A stretch of DNA of 64,000 nucleotides from Falsochrobactrum tianjinense (GCF_019100495.1 NZ_JAHRVA010000007.1:72223-136222), one strand, 5' to 3'. Shown: positions 17,711 through 27,579, numbered from the stretch's first letter. Notes: generated from the letters alone by a model not told the origin. Numbers and translations: made by a program.

Positions 17711-17795
17711 GGTTCTCTTTGAAAAATGCCGTTGAAAATTCCGCCCTGCTTGTCGGAGACAAAAGCGGTTATGTCAAATGGAACCGTTGAAAAAC

Positions 17796-17823
17796 AAGCA
17801 GGCCGGGTTGCCCCGGCCTGCTT
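17796..17823 (-). terminator. Terminator of the glycine-zipper lipoprotein gene
   Basis: AAGCAGGCCGGG (17796-17807), TTGC, CCCGGCCTGCTT (17812-17823). On the minus strand the stem is followed by GTTTTT, so it ends the lipoprotein transcript. Confidence 0.88.
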
Positions 17824-17858
17824 TTGAACTTTGGTGCCGCATAACGGCATGTAACTGA

Positions 17859-18143
17859 TTAGTTACATGGTGCTTCATAGATGCGGCCATAATTATCGCG
17901 ATAACGGCAATATTCCACGCCATTGCGCGACTGCGCCGCACCGACCAGCGTACCGGCAACGCCGCCAATTGCGGCACCTGCCAGGGCGCCGCGGCCGCTG
18001 CCTGTAATAGCACCGCCTGCTAGCGCGCCAAGAGCGGCGCCGCCAACACCATAACCAGCGGTACGCTTTTCCGAAGTCGTGCATGCTGCCATCGAGAACG
18101 CGAACACGCCGACAATTGCAATCATGGAAAGACGTGATTTCAT
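17859..18143 (-). CDS. Glycine-zipper outer-membrane lipoprotein
   Basis: A 94-residue protein with a lipoprotein signal (lipobox FSMAAC, lipid-anchored Cys at residue 21) and a glycine-zipper core, GVGGAALGALAGGAITGSGRG and AIGGVAGTLVG, that should form two packed membrane helices. The C terminus ends with CRYRDNYGRIYEAPCN and two cysteines. The ATG at 18143 follows AGGAG; the longer upstream frame would place residues before the signal peptide. Function unknown; similar proteins in the group are small surface antigens or envelope stabilisers. Confidence 0.8.
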   Translation of the reverse strand: MKSRLSMIAIVGVFAFSMAACTTSEKRTAGYGVGGAALGALAGGAITGSGRGALAGAAIGGVAGTLVGAAQSRNGVEYCRYRDNYGRIYEAPCN

Positions 18144-18277
18144 GAAACAATCTCCTGTAAGAGTTGACATAACCACCGACTTTGCGTCCCCAATTTCGGC
18201 GTAAAGCAGATGATATCCGCTTGAGTCATTTACAATACATTTTGCTTGCAAGCGTCAAGCGTTTTCGGGCGCTAAGG

Positions 18278-18931
18278 TTAGCGCCCATCATCGAACGCCA
18301 TTGGCCCCAAATTAGCCAAGAGTATCGCAAGACCAGAACGCATGGTAACGTGAAGAGTTCCATGCACTATATTCGAAACGGTCCACGAGGAACCGAAGGG
18401 CAAGGTCACATTATCTAACGGCCACTGCGCATTTGTGATTGAAAGCCCTTCAACAGTGCAGAAATTCACGACACTGAAAAGCGTTCCCTCTGCAAAATCA
18501 TAAGCGTGACGTCCAGCCACAAGAGGCCATGCTTCTTCCGTGCCGCTGGTAAGAAAGATATCGCGGCCCCTGTTCGCCTGCGCTGCTGCCATCGTCAGAT
18601 GCAGTAATGTGTGGTCCGTGCGCGCCCCCCCGAAAGCGCCGCAAAGAATGGCCTTGGTCGCCCCACGCTCGAAGGCTTCTTCCAGCGCCAGTTCTCCGTC
18701 CGTCATATCCTTGGCGCACGGAAAGGTCTTTTGCGGTATATGCGCATATCGTTTGCGCAAATCTTCCGATGTCGAATCAAAATCTCCCAGCCATAGTTCC
18801 GGCTCCACGCCGAGCGCTGCCGCATGACGGATGCCGCTATCAGCCGCAAGAACATGCGCGCCGGAAATCTGACGCTTCAACCGTTCGGTAACGGCGAGAT
18901 CGCCGCCCAGAAGAATGATGAATGTGCTCAT
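18278..18931 (-). CDS. thiN: Thiamine pyrophosphokinase
   Basis: A 217-residue enzyme that makes thiamine pyrophosphate from thiamine and ATP. Conserved segments are VLAADSGIRHA, WLGDFDSTSEDL, KDMTDGELALEEA and GAFGGARTDHTL, all from the catalytic N-terminal domain; the C-terminal beta domain covers about residues 135-217. It starts 261 bases from thiB, on the opposite strand, and the TPP riboswitch lies between them on the thiB side. Together they form a transport-plus-phosphorylation salvage unit. Confidence 0.9.
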   Translation of the reverse strand: MSTFIILLGGDLAVTERLKRQISGAHVLAADSGIRHAAALGVEPELWLGDFDSTSEDLRKRYAHIPQKTFPCAKDMTDGELALEEAFERGATKAILCGAFGGARTDHTLLHLTMAAAQANRGRDIFLTSGTEEAWPLVAGRHAYDFAEGTLFSVVNFCTVEGLSITNAQWPLDNVTLPFGSSWTVSNIVHGTLHVTMRSGLAILLANLGPMAFDDGR

Positions 18932-19031
18932 AAGCCGCTCATAACACGAGCAAATCGCAGCCGGAAGCCCAGTTGTGGAAGCGAAGCCTCTCCCTTGCCC
19001 TTCTGGCAGGAAAGCATTATCGTCACAATTG

Positions 19032-19128
19032 CTCTAACGGGGTGCCATTCGCTGTATGAATGGCTGAGAGGCCGCGCTCCGGCCAACCCGCAGAACCTGA
19101 TCCGGTTTGCACCGGCGGAGGGATTAGA
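19032..19128 (+). ncRNA. TPP (THI-box) riboswitch
   Basis: The conserved aptamer is clear: GGGGTGCC (19039-19046), the GCTGAGAGG element (19063-19071), ACCCGCAGAACCTGATCCGG (19086-19105) and the closing GGCGGAGGGAT (19114-19123). It lies 63 bases upstream of the thiB start. No terminator with a T run follows, so control is probably at translation of thiB, which is an inference. TPP binding should lower thiBPQ expression. Confidence 0.95.
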
Positions 19129-19191
19129 TGCTGCCCGATATCCAGATAACGGCGCTCAATCCTCTCGAATATGAAGAAAGGAAGTTCCGTT

Positions 19192-20190
19192 ATGCGGTTT
19201 TTATCTTTACTCGCCTTTTCCGCAATCATGGTCCTTGCACCGGCTGCGCAGGCGAAAGACAAGCTCACGATCTACACCTATGACAGTTTCGTTGCAGAAT
19301 GGGGACCCGGCCCCAAGGTGAAGGAAAACTTCGAGAAGGAATGCAACTGCGAACTCGAATGGGTCGCTTCCGCCGATGGCGTCGCCCTTCTCAACCGTCT
19401 CAAGCTTGAAGGCGGCAACACCAAGGCCGATATCGTGCTTGGTCTCGACACGAACCTAACGACCGAAGCGCGCGCTACCGGCTATTTTGCACCGAGCCTC
19501 GTCGATCAGGCCAAAATCAGCGTGCCTGGCAACTTCAGGGACGATATTTTCGTACCTTATGATTACGGTTATTTCGCCGTGGTCTATGATTCGGAAAAGC
19601 TTGCCCGTCCGCCGCAAAGCCTCAAGGAACTGGTGGATGGCGACCCGTCACAAAAGATCATCATACAGGACCCGCGCACATCCACGCCCGGCCTCGGCAT
19701 TTTGCTATGGATGAAATCCGTCTATGGCGATCAGGCTGGTGAAGCGTGGGAAAAGCTTCAAAGGCGTATCCTGACCGTCACGCCCGGCTGGTCGGAAGCC
19801 TATGGGCTTTTTACCAAGGGCGAAGCGCCAATGGTGCTGTCCTATACGACCTCACCCGCCTATCACATGATTGCAGAGAATACGCAGCGCTATAAGGCGC
19901 TGGCCTATCCGGAAGGAAATTACCTCCAGATCGAACTGGCAGCCCAGACCGCGCGCGGCGCAAAAAACCCGCTGGCGCAGAAATTCCTCGCCTTCATGAC
20001 TGGGCCGGGTTTTCAGGATGTCATTCCCGAAACCAACTGGATGTTCCCGGCAGGCCAGACATCGACGCCCCTGCCCGCAGCTTTCGATCAACTGCCAAAG
20101 CCTGAAAAGGCACTTCTCCTGCCACCCGACGAGGTTGCGAAAAATCGCAAGGCATGGGTCGACGAATGGCTGGCTGCGACCAGCAAATGA
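19192..20190 (+). CDS. thiB: Thiamine ABC transporter substrate-binding protein
   Basis: A 332-residue periplasmic protein with a signal peptide ([21 protein letters not shown], cleavage before [11 protein letters not shown]). The mature protein matches ThiB/Afu[31 protein letters not shown] and [16 protein letters not shown]. The start at 19192 is chosen because AAGGAAG sits upstream of it; ATG 19171 would put the ribosome-binding site inside the gene. It is the first gene of thiBPQ, directly under the TPP riboswitch, and its stop overlaps thiP by ATGA. Confidence 0.93.
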   Translation: MRFLSLLAFSAIMVLAPAAQAKDKLTIYTYDSFVAEWGPGPKVKENFEKECNCELEWVASADGVALLNRLKLEGGNTKADIVLGLDTNLTTEARATGYFAPSLVDQAKISVPGNFRDDIFVPYDYGYFAVVYDSEKLARPPQSLKELVDGDPSQKIIIQDPRTSTPGLGILLWMKSVYGDQAGEAWEKLQRRILTVTPGWSEAYGLFTKGEAPMVLSYTTSPAYHMIAENTQRYKALAYPEGNYLQIELAAQTARGAKNPLAQKFLAFMTGPGFQDVIPETNWMFPAGQTSTPLPAAFDQLPKPEKALLLPPDEVAKNRKAWVDEWLAATSK

Positions 20191-21806
20191 TCCGAACCGG
20201 AATACATAACCGCCTGACTGCACCTCCTGTGGTGAAATCATTCGCGGGGGGTGCAGCACTCATCCTGCTTGCAGCACTCGCTGGTGGTTCCCTTGTCGCA
20301 CTCGGTCTTGAAGCCAGCAGTTCCGACGAGGCCTTCAATTTCGATGCCTATCTGTTACGGGTCGCGCGTTTCACGGTTTTGCAAGCCGTAGCCTCAAGCC
20401 TCCTGTCGGTCGCCTTTGCAATTCCGGTCGCGCGCGCCCTCTATTCGCAAGCGCGCTTTCCGGGACGCGGCCTGATCCTGCGCCTTTTCGCTCTGCCTTT
20501 GGCTTTGCCCGCACTTGTCGCCGTTCTCGGCGTTACAAGTATTTATGGACGCAACGGCTTTATTGCGCAGGCATCGCAATGGCTCGGCTATCCCTTGCAG
20601 CCCGACATTTACGGCCTGACCGGCATTCTCATCGCGCACATCTTTTTCAACATGCCGCTGGCCGCACGGCTGATTCTGGCAGCGTATGAATCCATCCCCA
20701 CCGATTACTGGAAGCTCGCGGCTCAATTAGGTATGAACAATAGAGCGCGTTTTCGCCTCATCGAATGGCCCGTTATCCGCCGTAACCTGCCCGGAATGAC
20801 CGGCCTTATTTTCATGCTGTGCGTTACGAGCTTCACCACGGTTCTGACATTGGGGGGCGGGCCGCGCGCCACGACGCTGGAAGTTGCGATCTACCAGAGC
20901 CTGCATTTCGATTTCGACCCAGCCCGCGCTGTTGCTCTCACCTTCACCCAACTGGCCTTGACGCTTCTGATCCTGCTTGCACTGCGCCTGACGGGGCGGC
21001 CATCGGAGGAAGGCTTCACGCTCGCGACCAGCGTGCGCCACTACTCAAAACCACCAACGTCCGAGCGCCTCTTTAATGTCGTCGTCATCGCAATCGGATT
21101 TCTCTATGTGGCCCTGCCGATTGCCGGTGTCGTCGTTTCCGGGCTCGCCGCCGATCTAGTCCGGCTTCTGAGCGAGCGAATCGTCTGGCGCGCTATCGGT
21201 ACCAGCATCGTGCTTGGCTTCTCGGCGGCATTTCTTTCCGTTATCCTGTCGCTTGCGCTCGTGATTGCCCGCGAAGCGGCCCGGAGTGCCCGGCTGGCCA
21301 GCTTCTTCGACACCGGCGCGAGCCTCATTCTGGTCATGCCGCCCATCGTCATTGGCGCGGGCTGGTTCATCCTGCTGCGCCATTTCACCGATCCATTCGG
21401 CATGGCGCCCATTATGGTCGTGACCGTTAATGCGGCCATGGCGATGCCCTTTGCGGTGCGGCTTCTGCGCCCGGCCTGGGATACGGCGGCGGCGCGCCAT
21501 AACAAGCTTTGCGCCCAGCTTGGCATTCATGGCCTCAGCCGGCTGAAACTTGTCGATTGGCCATCGATCCGCAAGCCTTTCGGCATGGCTTTCGCTTTCG
21601 CCATGGCGCTTTCGCTGGGAGATCTCGGAACAATCGCCCTTTTCGGCAGCGATGCGCTACAAACCCTGCCCTATCTGCTGTTGCAGCGCATGGGCAGTTA
21701 TCGCACATTCGACGCAGCGGGCCTTGCGCTCATTCTCGGCCTGTTATGCCTTGGCCTGATGATGACCGCAGATCGCGCCGCCAGCCGTGAAAGTAAATCC
21801 GCATGA
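20187..21806 (+). CDS. thiP: Thiamine ABC transporter permease
   Basis: A 539-residue inner-membrane permease made of two homologous halves, about 12 membrane segments in total, as in ThiP. The EAA-type loop of the first half reads [20 protein letters not shown], and that of the second half is near [20 protein letters not shown]. Its ATG overlaps the thiB stop (ATGA), which fixes the start over in-frame codons upstream. The stop overlaps the thiQ start by 4 bases. Forms the channel of the thiamine/TPP importer with ThiB and ThiQ. Confidence 0.92.
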   Translation: MIRTGIHNRLTAPPVVKSFAGGAALILLAALAGGSLVALGLEASSSDEAFNFDAYLLRVARFTVLQAVASSLLSVAFAIPVARALYSQARFPGRGLILRLFALPLALPALVAVLGVTSIYGRNGFIAQASQWLGYPLQPDIYGLTGILIAHIFFNMPLAARLILAAYESIPTDYWKLAAQLGMNNRARFRLIEWPVIRRNLPGMTGLIFMLCVTSFTTVLTLGGGPRATTLEVAIYQSLHFDFDPARAVALTFTQLALTLLILLALRLTGRPSEEGFTLATSVRHYSKPPTSERLFNVVVIAIGFLYVALPIAGVVVSGLAADLVRLLSERIVWRAIGTSIVLGFSAAFLSVILSLALVIAREAARSARLASFFDTGASLILVMPPIVIGAGWFILLRHFTDPFGMAPIMVVTVNAAMAMPFAVRLLRPAWDTAAARHNKLCAQLGIHGLSRLKLVDWPSIRKPFGMAFAFAMALSLGDLGTIALFGSDALQTLPYLLLQRMGSYRTFDAAGLALILGLLCLGLMMTADRAASRESKSA

Positions 21807-22540
21807 CGACTTCGCCTTCTGCCGCAATCGAGCTGCGCGACGTGCATTTCAGCTATGGCGAGACTGTCATGCATTTTGACGCCCGCGTGCCAGGCGGCGC
21901 CATCACTGCAATCGTCGGCCCCAGCGGCTCAGGAAAATCCACCTTGCTCAACCTCATCGCCGGTTTCGAAACCCCGCAAGCAGGCCGCGTTTTCATTGGA
22001 GCCGCGGATATTACCGCGCTTCCCCCGGCCAGCCGCCCCGTTTCCATGGTGTTTCAGGAAAACAATTTGTTTGCACATCTGAATGTCGAACAGAATGTCG
22101 GACTGGGCCGTGCACCCAATCTCAGGCTGACACAACAAGACCGGCAAGCAGTGGCGGACGCGCTTGGTCGCGTGGAGCTTCGGGGCAAGGAGAAGCGCAA
22201 ACCCGAAGCGCTTTCGGGCGGCGAGCGCCAGCGGGTCGCCATTGCCCGCGCTCTGGTGCGCGAAAGACCCGTATTGCTTCTGGATGAAGCTTTCGCGTCG
22301 CTTGGCCCGGCTCTGCGCCATCAAATGCTCGATCTCGTCCGGCAATTGCAAAGCGAGACCCAAATGACCGTGCTGATGGTGACGCATACGCCCGAAGACG
22401 CGCTTTATCTCGACGCATTGTTGCTGTTTCTTGATAATGGCCAAATCGCCGCGCAAGGCCCCGCGCGGGAATTACTATCACCATCTGGACCGGAAGCGCT
22501 CCGGCACTATATCGGGGAGCAGGCTTTGAATCTGAAATAG
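21803..22540 (+). CDS. thiQ: Thiamine ABC transporter ATP-binding protein
   Basis: A 245-residue ABC ATPase. Walker [10 protein letters not shown] is at about residues 42-50, Q-loop [10 protein letters not shown] is near residue 87, the signature is [16 protein letters not shown] and Walker B is [12 protein letters not shown]. The ATG overlaps the thiP stop. It powers uptake by ThiP. The unit is polycistronic with tight coupling (4-base overlaps). No terminator could be identified in the 163 bases before the next gene. Confidence 0.92.
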   Translation: MTTSPSAAIELRDVHFSYGETVMHFDARVPGGAITAIVGPSGSGKSTLLNLIAGFETPQAGRVFIGAADITALPPASRPVSMVFQENNLFAHLNVEQNVGLGRAPNLRLTQQDRQAVADALGRVELRGKEKRKPEALSGGERQRVAIARALVRERPVLLLDEAFASLGPALRHQMLDLVRQLQSETQMTVLMVTHTPEDALYLDALLLFLDNGQIAAQGPARELLSPSGPEALRHYIGEQALNLK

Positions 22541-22703
22541 AGTTACACCAACGGACATATTTTGTTCGCAATCACCTTGAAGAACCACCTCCGGCAGTGA
22601 TCTGCCGCTTGTACCTGTTTGCGTCTGTAGCTAGATTTGCGACAGATCGACCCGGTGCTGATTCAATTGCGAGGATAAGATACTGTTCCGTCAAAAGACC
22701 CTC

Positions 22704-24215
22704 ATGCGGGCCTCCCTGTGTCTTCCAGATCTCCTGCCAGTATGGAGGCCGCGCAATTGGCGGCAACCGGCCACCGGACTCGGACTGCTGGCGGTTTCCC
22801 TCATATCCGGTTGCCAGTCGATCAATTCAAGCCGTGATCTCGGACTTCAACCATCCTCCAGTCCGGTAACGGTCGAGAACGTTACGCGCAACGACCGTCT
22901 GGCCCAGCTTGGCGCGCAGCAGCATCCGCGCATTCTCGCCACCTATGGCGGCGAATATAAAGACCCGAAACTAGAGCGTATGGTCGCCAAGATCGTCGGC
23001 AAGCTGACGACAGTCTCCGACAAGCCCGACCAGACTTACCGCATCACTATTCTTGATTCACCCAATATCAATGCTTTCGCATTGCCCGGCGGTTTTCTCT
23101 ACATAACGCGCGGTCTTCTCGCGCTTGCCAACGATTCATCGGAAGTGGCGGCAGTCATTGCCCATGAGATGGGCCATGTGGTTGCTAATCACGGGATTTT
23201 GCGTCAGGAAAAGGAAGCCGAAACGGCAATTGCCGGTCGCGTGGCAAGCGAAGTTCTGCATAATGAGGCTGCGAGCCGTGAAGCGACCATTCGCGGCAAA
23301 TTGCGTCTGGCACAATTCTCCCGCAATCAGGAGTTGCAAGCCGATGTCCTTGGCATCAGGATGATTGGCGAAGCCGGATATGATCCCTTTGCCTCGGCCC
23401 GCTTCCTGCAATCGATGGAAGCCTATACCAGCTTCCGTTCGGTCTCGGGAGCGACCGACGCAAGCCTCGATTTCCTTGCCAGCCATCCGGCAACACCGCA
23501 GCGTATCGAACTGGCCCTTGGCCATGCGCGCCGTATCGGTGCGCCGGGCGTGGGCACCGCCGACCGCGATCCCTTCCTCAACGGCATTGACGGGCTTCTT
23601 TATGGCGACTCACCCAATGAAGGCTATGTGCGTGGCCAAACCTTCCTTCATCCGAAACTGGGCGTAGCCTTCCGCGTGCCCGATGGCTTCAGCATCGACA
23701 ATTCGGCCAATGCCGTCATGGCGAGCGGCCCAGGCGAGATCGCCATCCGCTTCGACGGCGCATCGCTGCCATCGGGCTCAAGCCTCACCGACTATATCCG
23801 TTCCGGATGGGTGAAGGGTCTCGACGAAAGCTCGATCCGGCCGCTGACGATCAATGGTATGCCTGCCGCCAGTGCGCGCGCCAGCGCCGACCGCTGGCAA
23901 TTCGATATTGTGGTGATCAGTATAAACAATAAGGTCTATCGCTTCCTGATCGCAGCCCCCAAGGGAAGCGGCGCGCTGTCGCCTGCATCGCAGGCTGTCA
24001 CCCAATCGTTCCGCCAGCTTTCAGACACCGAACGCGCTGCAATCAAGCCATTGCGCATCCGCGTCGTCACCGTGAAGCCAGGCGATACAATGGCAAGCCT
24101 TGCCGCGCGCATGCAAGACGCCACACGCAAGCTCGATCTATTCCGCCTGCTCAACGCCATGCCAGCAGGCGCGACCGTCTCGGTCGGCGACCGCGTAAAA
24201 CTGATCAGTGAATAA
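22704..24215 (+). CDS. M48-family metallopeptidase lipoprotein with LysM domain
   Basis: A 503-residue envelope protease. The lipobox SLISGC puts a lipid-anchored cysteine at residue 37. The zinc motif HEMGH is at 154-158 with the third ligand in NQELQAD (Glu at about 210), as in M48/BepA-type peptidases. Residues about 260-440 form an uncharacterised domain and the last 50 residues carry a LysM-like segment (VTVKPGDTMASLAARM...), which would bind peptidoglycan. Such proteins help outer-membrane protein quality control. The N-terminal region before the lipobox is unusually long (about 25 residues before the hydrophobic part). Confidence 0.88.
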   Translation: MRASLCLPDLLPVWRPRNWRQPATGLGLLAVSLISGCQSINSSRDLGLQPSSSPVTVENVTRNDRLAQLGAQQHPRILATYGGEYKDPKLERMVAKIVGKLTTVSDKPDQTYRITILDSPNINAFALPGGFLYITRGLLALANDSSEVAAVIAHEMGHVVANHGILRQEKEAETAIAGRVASEVLHNEAASREATIRGKLRLAQFSRNQELQADVLGIRMIGEAGYDPFASARFLQSMEAYTSFRSVSGATDASLDFLASHPATPQRIELALGHARRIGAPGVGTADRDPFLNGIDGLLYGDSPNEGYVRGQTFLHPKLGVAFRVPDGFSIDNSANAVMASGPGEIAIRFDGASLPSGSSLTDYIRSGWVKGLDESSIRPLTINGMPAASARASADRWQFDIVVISINNKVYRFLIAAPKGSGALSPASQAVTQSFRQLSDTERAAIKPLRIRVVTVKPGDTMASLAARMQDATRKLDLFRLLNAMPAGATVSVGDRVKLISE

Positions 24216-24236
24216 GCCAGCAGAGGAACGCTCAAA

Positions 24237-24926
24237 ATGAAAGTCCGCATTCAAGCTTTGCTTGCTGGCCAGATAGCCCCGCTCGGACCACGACAAGCGC
24301 CGAGCGGCATCGACAAGAAGCCGGTCATGCACAGCGTCAAAGTGCTGCGCGAGGGCCTTGAATGTGATGCCCAGGGCGACCGGAAAGCACATGGCGGGCC
24401 GGAAAAAGCCCTGCATCATTACCCGCATGATCATTATGCAAGCTGGCGTGAGGAAATTGGCGACAATTCGCGTCTCGATACAACCGGGGCCTTCGGCGAA
24501 AATCTTTCCACCACCGGACTGACAGAACAGAATGTAGCAATCGGCGACCGCTTCCGGCTCGGCAGCGCCGTGATCGAGGTTTCGCAGGGACGCCAGCCCT
24601 GCTGGAAGCTCAATGCACGGTTCGATCTGCCTGACATGGCGATCCGGGTACAGAAAACCGGACGCACTGGCTGGTATTATCGCGTTGTACAGGAAGGCAC
24701 GGTTGCAGCAGGCGACACCATGACACTAATCGAGCGGCTCTCACCGGAATGGACCCTGCATCGCCTCTGGCACCTGCTTTATGTCGATATGCTCAATTAT
24801 GACGAACTGGCCCTGATGGCCAATATTCCTCATCTGGCCGATGGCTGGAAGCGCTACGCCGTACGCCGTCTCGAAAACCGCAAGGTCGAAGACTGGTCGT
24901 CACGCCTGGAAGGGGAGAAACAATAG
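24237..24926 (+). CDS. MOSC-domain protein, YiiM-like
   Basis: A 229-residue protein with a MOSC domain that carries the characteristic cysteine in QGRQPCWKLNARF (Cys122) and the GAFGENLSTTGLTEQNVAIG segment, followed by a C-terminal 3-alpha helical domain (LWHLLYVDMLNYDELALMA). This architecture matches YiiM. MOSC domains carry sulfur or molybdopterin-related groups, and YiiM acts against toxic N-hydroxylated purines. It is 21 bases after the M48 gene. A direct role in hydroxylaminopurine detoxification is likely but not proven. Confidence 0.87.
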   Translation: MKVRIQALLAGQIAPLGPRQAPSGIDKKPVMHSVKVLREGLECDAQGDRKAHGGPEKALHHYPHDHYASWREEIGDNSRLDTTGAFGENLSTTGLTEQNVAIGDRFRLGSAVIEVSQGRQPCWKLNARFDLPDMAIRVQKTGRTGWYYRVVQEGTVAAGDTMTLIERLSPEWTLHRLWHLLYVDMLNYDELALMANIPHLADGWKRYAVRRLENRKVEDWSSRLEGEKQ

Positions 24927-24957
24927 TTCTTTAGCCGCAGATTCACCGCTACAAGCG

Positions 24958-25893
24958 CTACGCTTGATAGGCCGCCATTTCATGCTGATCCAGCAGAGCC
25001 AGCTTCAGCTTTTCCAGCGCTCGGCTTTCAATTTGCCGGACACGCTCCTTTGATATGCCGAGTTTTTGACCCAGCGCTTCCAAAGTTACCCCGTCATCGT
25101 CGAGGCGGCGTTCGCGGATGATATGCAGTTCGCGCTCATTGAGGGAATCGAGAGCAACATGAAGCCAGCTCGCGCGGCGCTCCGTATCGATCGTGCTTTC
25201 TACAATCTCATCCTGCAACGGGCGATCATCGACGAGAAAATCCATACGGCGTGAAGCTCCCGATTCCTCATTGTTCATTGAGGCCGACAGGGAACTGTCC
25301 GGCCCAGAGAGCCTGCTGTCCATGAACTCGACATCTCTGGCCGAAACGCCAAGCTGTTCGGAAATTTCCCGATAGATTTGAGCCTTGCTCATCGTATCGT
25401 CTTCCTGCGCCAGTTTGGAGCGCAGCCGCCGCAGATTGAAAAATAGCGACTTCTGCGCCGAACTCGTCCCGCCCCGCACGATAGACCAGTTGCGCAATAT
25501 ATAGTCCTGCATGGAAGCGCGAATCCACCATGACGCATAGGTGGAAAACCGCACCTCACGCTCAGGATCAAAGCGCGCGGCCGCCTCCAGAAGCCCGACA
25601 TAGCCTTCCTGAATGAGGTCGCTCATCGGCAGCTTGAACTTGCGGAAGCGTCCCGCCATTGAGATGACCAAACGCATGTGCGATGAGGTGATGCGATGGA
25701 GCGCCTCTTGATCCCTGTTCTCTTTCCAGCGGATAGCGAGATTGCGCTCTTCCTCACGCTCCAGATAAGGCGCGGACATCGCATTGCGGATCATGGACTG
25801 GGAAGATGCGGCGGGCGTCTGAAAACTACGTAAGGTGGATGGTGCCCGGACTGGTGGAACGGTGGAGGAACTGCCCGTGGATGACGGCTTCAT
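24958..25893 (-). CDS. rpoH: RNA polymerase sigma factor RpoH2
   Basis: A 311-residue sigma-32-type factor. Region 2 contains the conserved SDLIQEGYVGLLEAAARFDP and FSTYASWWIRASMQDYILRN, followed by the RpoH box-like WSIVRGGTSSAQKSLFFNLR, and region 4 ends with LEALGQKLGISKERVRQIES. These resemble the RpoH2 group of rhizobia. The start at 25893 follows AGGAG; it gives a Ser/Pro-rich N-terminal extension of about 38 residues, and in-frame ATGs nearer the conserved core (MIRNAMSAPYLE) are possible. Stress sigma factor acting with core RNA polymerase. Confidence 0.9.
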   Translation of the reverse strand: MKPSSTGSSSTVPPVRAPSTLRSFQTPAASSQSMIRNAMSAPYLEREEERNLAIRWKENRDQEALHRITSSHMRLVISMAGRFRKFKLPMSDLIQEGYVGLLEAAARFDPEREVRFSTYASWWIRASMQDYILRNWSIVRGGTSSAQKSLFFNLRRLRSKLAQEDDTMSKAQIYREISEQLGVSARDVEFMDSRLSGPDSSLSASMNNEESGASRRMDFLVDDRPLQDEIVESTIDTERRASWLHVALDSLNERELHIIRERRLDDDGVTLEALGQKLGISKERVRQIESRALEKLKLALLDQHEMAAYQA

Positions 25894-26186
25894 CTGGTTC
25901 TCCTGTTCTGGCTGCGACGCCTTCAATACAATTGAAATGCAGGACCAAAATTCGCCAGCTCTGCCGGAACCGAAAAACGAATACTCCCTTCGTTCTCAAT
26001 TCCTTTTCAGACCTGTTTCGAAGTCGGAGTAAAACGCCCCAAAACAAACCCGTTTTCGAACTGGTATTATGGAGAACGCGGAAAGAACCGTCCGGTTCCA
26101 TCAAACAGGCAACAAATCCCCAATAGACCGAAAAAAGAAGACCTCAAACAATGAGTTCCACAACTCCGATATAGCTATGCATAAAT

Positions 26187-26215
26187 AAAAAGCCCGGACT
26201 AAGCCGGGCTTTTTT
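26187..26215 (-). terminator. Terminator of carD
   Basis: AAAAAGCCCGG, ACTAAG, CCGGGCTTTTTT. On the minus strand the T run follows the stem, directly after the carD stop at 26235. It also marks the end of the 341-base gap (25894-26234) that holds the rpoH2 promoter region; I saw no other feature there. Confidence 0.88.
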
Positions 26216-26234
26216 AAAAGAAAAGGCAGGTTTT

Positions 26235-26825
26235 CTATGCTGCTTCGACTTCGTTGCCTGCAACGTCACCTTCGGCTTCGGTCTCTGCATCAGCCTTGCC
26301 GCGCTTCGGTCCCTTGGCGAGATTGGTTTCGATAAGGCGAACGGCTTCCGTCTCCGACAGCTTGTTCACGGCTGCTATTTCGCGCGCCATGCGGTCGAGC
26401 GCTGCTTCATAAAGCTGGCGTTCCGAATAGGACTGCTCCGGCTGGTTTTCTGCGCGGTGCAGGTCGCGCACGACCTCCGAAATGGAGATCAGGTCGCCAG
26501 AATTGATCTTCGCATCATATTCTTGCGCACGGCGCGACCACATGGTGCGCTTGACACGGGCGCGGCCCTGTACGACCTTGAGCGCGCGCTCGACATAATC
26601 CGTCTCGGACAATTTGCGCATGCCAATGCTGACCGCTTTGGCGACAGGCACCTTGAGGCGCATCTTGTCTTTTTCAAAATCGATTACAAAAAGCTCAAGT
26701 TTGTGGCCCGCCACTTCCTGCTCTTCAATAGCTACGATCTGACCCACGCCATGCGCTGGGTAAACAATGGATTCACCGGTTTTGAAACCCTGACGGGCGG
26801 GGGATTTCTTCTGCTGGGATGACAT
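26235..26825 (-). CDS. carD: CarD/CdnL-family transcription factor
   Basis: A 196-residue protein. The N-terminal RNA-polymerase-interaction domain reads FKTGESIVYPAHGVGQIVAI and MRLKVPVAKAVSIGMRKLS, followed by a helical domain with VKRTMWSRRAQEYDAKINSG and LHRAENQPEQSYSERQLYEA. CarD/CdnL proteins bind the RNAP beta subunit and stabilise open complexes at rRNA and housekeeping promoters. The ATG at 26825 gives the standard N terminus; the ORF upstream has no ribosome-binding support. The tail (KRGKADAETEAEGD...) is acidic. Downstream lies a strong terminator. Confidence 0.9.
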   Translation of the reverse strand: MSSQQKKSPARQGFKTGESIVYPAHGVGQIVAIEEQEVAGHKLELFVIDFEKDKMRLKVPVAKAVSIGMRKLSETDYVERALKVVQGRARVKRTMWSRRAQEYDAKINSGDLISISEVVRDLHRAENQPEQSYSERQLYEAALDRMAREIAAVNKLSETEAVRLIETNLAKGPKRGKADAETEAEGDVAGNEVEAA

Positions 26826-27240
26826 ACGCTTCAATACTCCCTGTTGTGCCCGGCGTATTTCGCCGGCTGACACATGACACCGACCACACATCTTGTCAGA
26901 AGTGCGGAAGTCGTTATCGGTCCTGAACTGAAAGCGTTTTTGAAAAGCACAAACTTATTGACCGGGAGTTATTGGTGGGAAACGGTTGCGAAAATCGCAA
27001 TAACCCATTCCCGTGCCATACAGCCCAGTAAAAAAGTGCAGCCTTTCAGAGATTAACGCGTTTGCGCCACGAGTTGACGTCCAGTCACCGAAATTATTAA
27101 CGCAACCTAACACAATTTCGCGAAAGAATCAACAAATTGCCAAATATGTCGCATTTGGCAACTTTATGGCGCTGCCAATCAAGCTTTTTCATTGCCCGAC
27201 GCAACCAGTTTACGGCAAAATCGTTGCCCGTATGGCGGTT
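26826..27240. other. Intergenic region between carD and fdxA, no gene
   Basis: 415 bases without a coding frame. It must hold the carD promoter (minus strand). It is AT-richer than its neighbours (for example TTATTAACGCAACCTAAC near 27096-27110). An imperfect hairpin TACGGCAAAATCGTTGCCCGTA lies at about 27212-27233 next to the fdxA stop, without a T run. I saw nothing else. Confidence 0.5.
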
Positions 27241-27579
27241 TTAATCGCCCGTGCCGGGTTCCGGCGAGAAGAACTGCTCGAACTTGCCTGACGTGCCATC
27301 CATTTCCTTGGCTTCCGGCATCTCGTCCTTCTTGGCCGTGATATTTGGCCACTTCACCGCATATTCGGCATTAAGCTCAAGCCACTTGTCGAGACCCGGT
27401 TCGGTATCGGGGCTGATGGCTTCGGCGGGGCATTCCGGCTCGCAGACGCCGCAATCGATGCATTCGTCCGGATTGATGACGAGCATATTCTCGCCTTCAT
27501 AAAAGCAGTCTACCGGACAGACTTCGACGCAGTCCGTATACTTGCAGCGAATGCAATTATCGGTCACGACATAAGTCAT
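27241..27579 (-). CDS. fdxA: 7Fe-8S ferredoxin II
   Basis: A 112-residue electron carrier with the cysteine layout of Azotobacter-type FdI: Cys9, Cys17 and Cys50 for a [3Fe-4S] cluster, and Cys21, Cys40, Cys43 and Cys46 for a [4Fe-4S] cluster, with Cys12 and Cys25 left over as usual in this family. Motifs [20 protein letters not shown] and [16 protein letters not shown] are visible. The C-terminal half ([15 protein letters not shown]) is the standard extension. AGGAGTTGGACA precedes the ATG on the minus strand. Partner unknown. Confidence 0.93.
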   Translation of the reverse strand: MTYVVTDNCIRCKYTDCVEVCPVDCFYEGENMLVINPDECIDCGVCEPECPAEAISPDTEPGLDKWLELNAEYAVKWPNITAKKDEMPEAKEMDGTSGKFEQFFSPEPGTGD

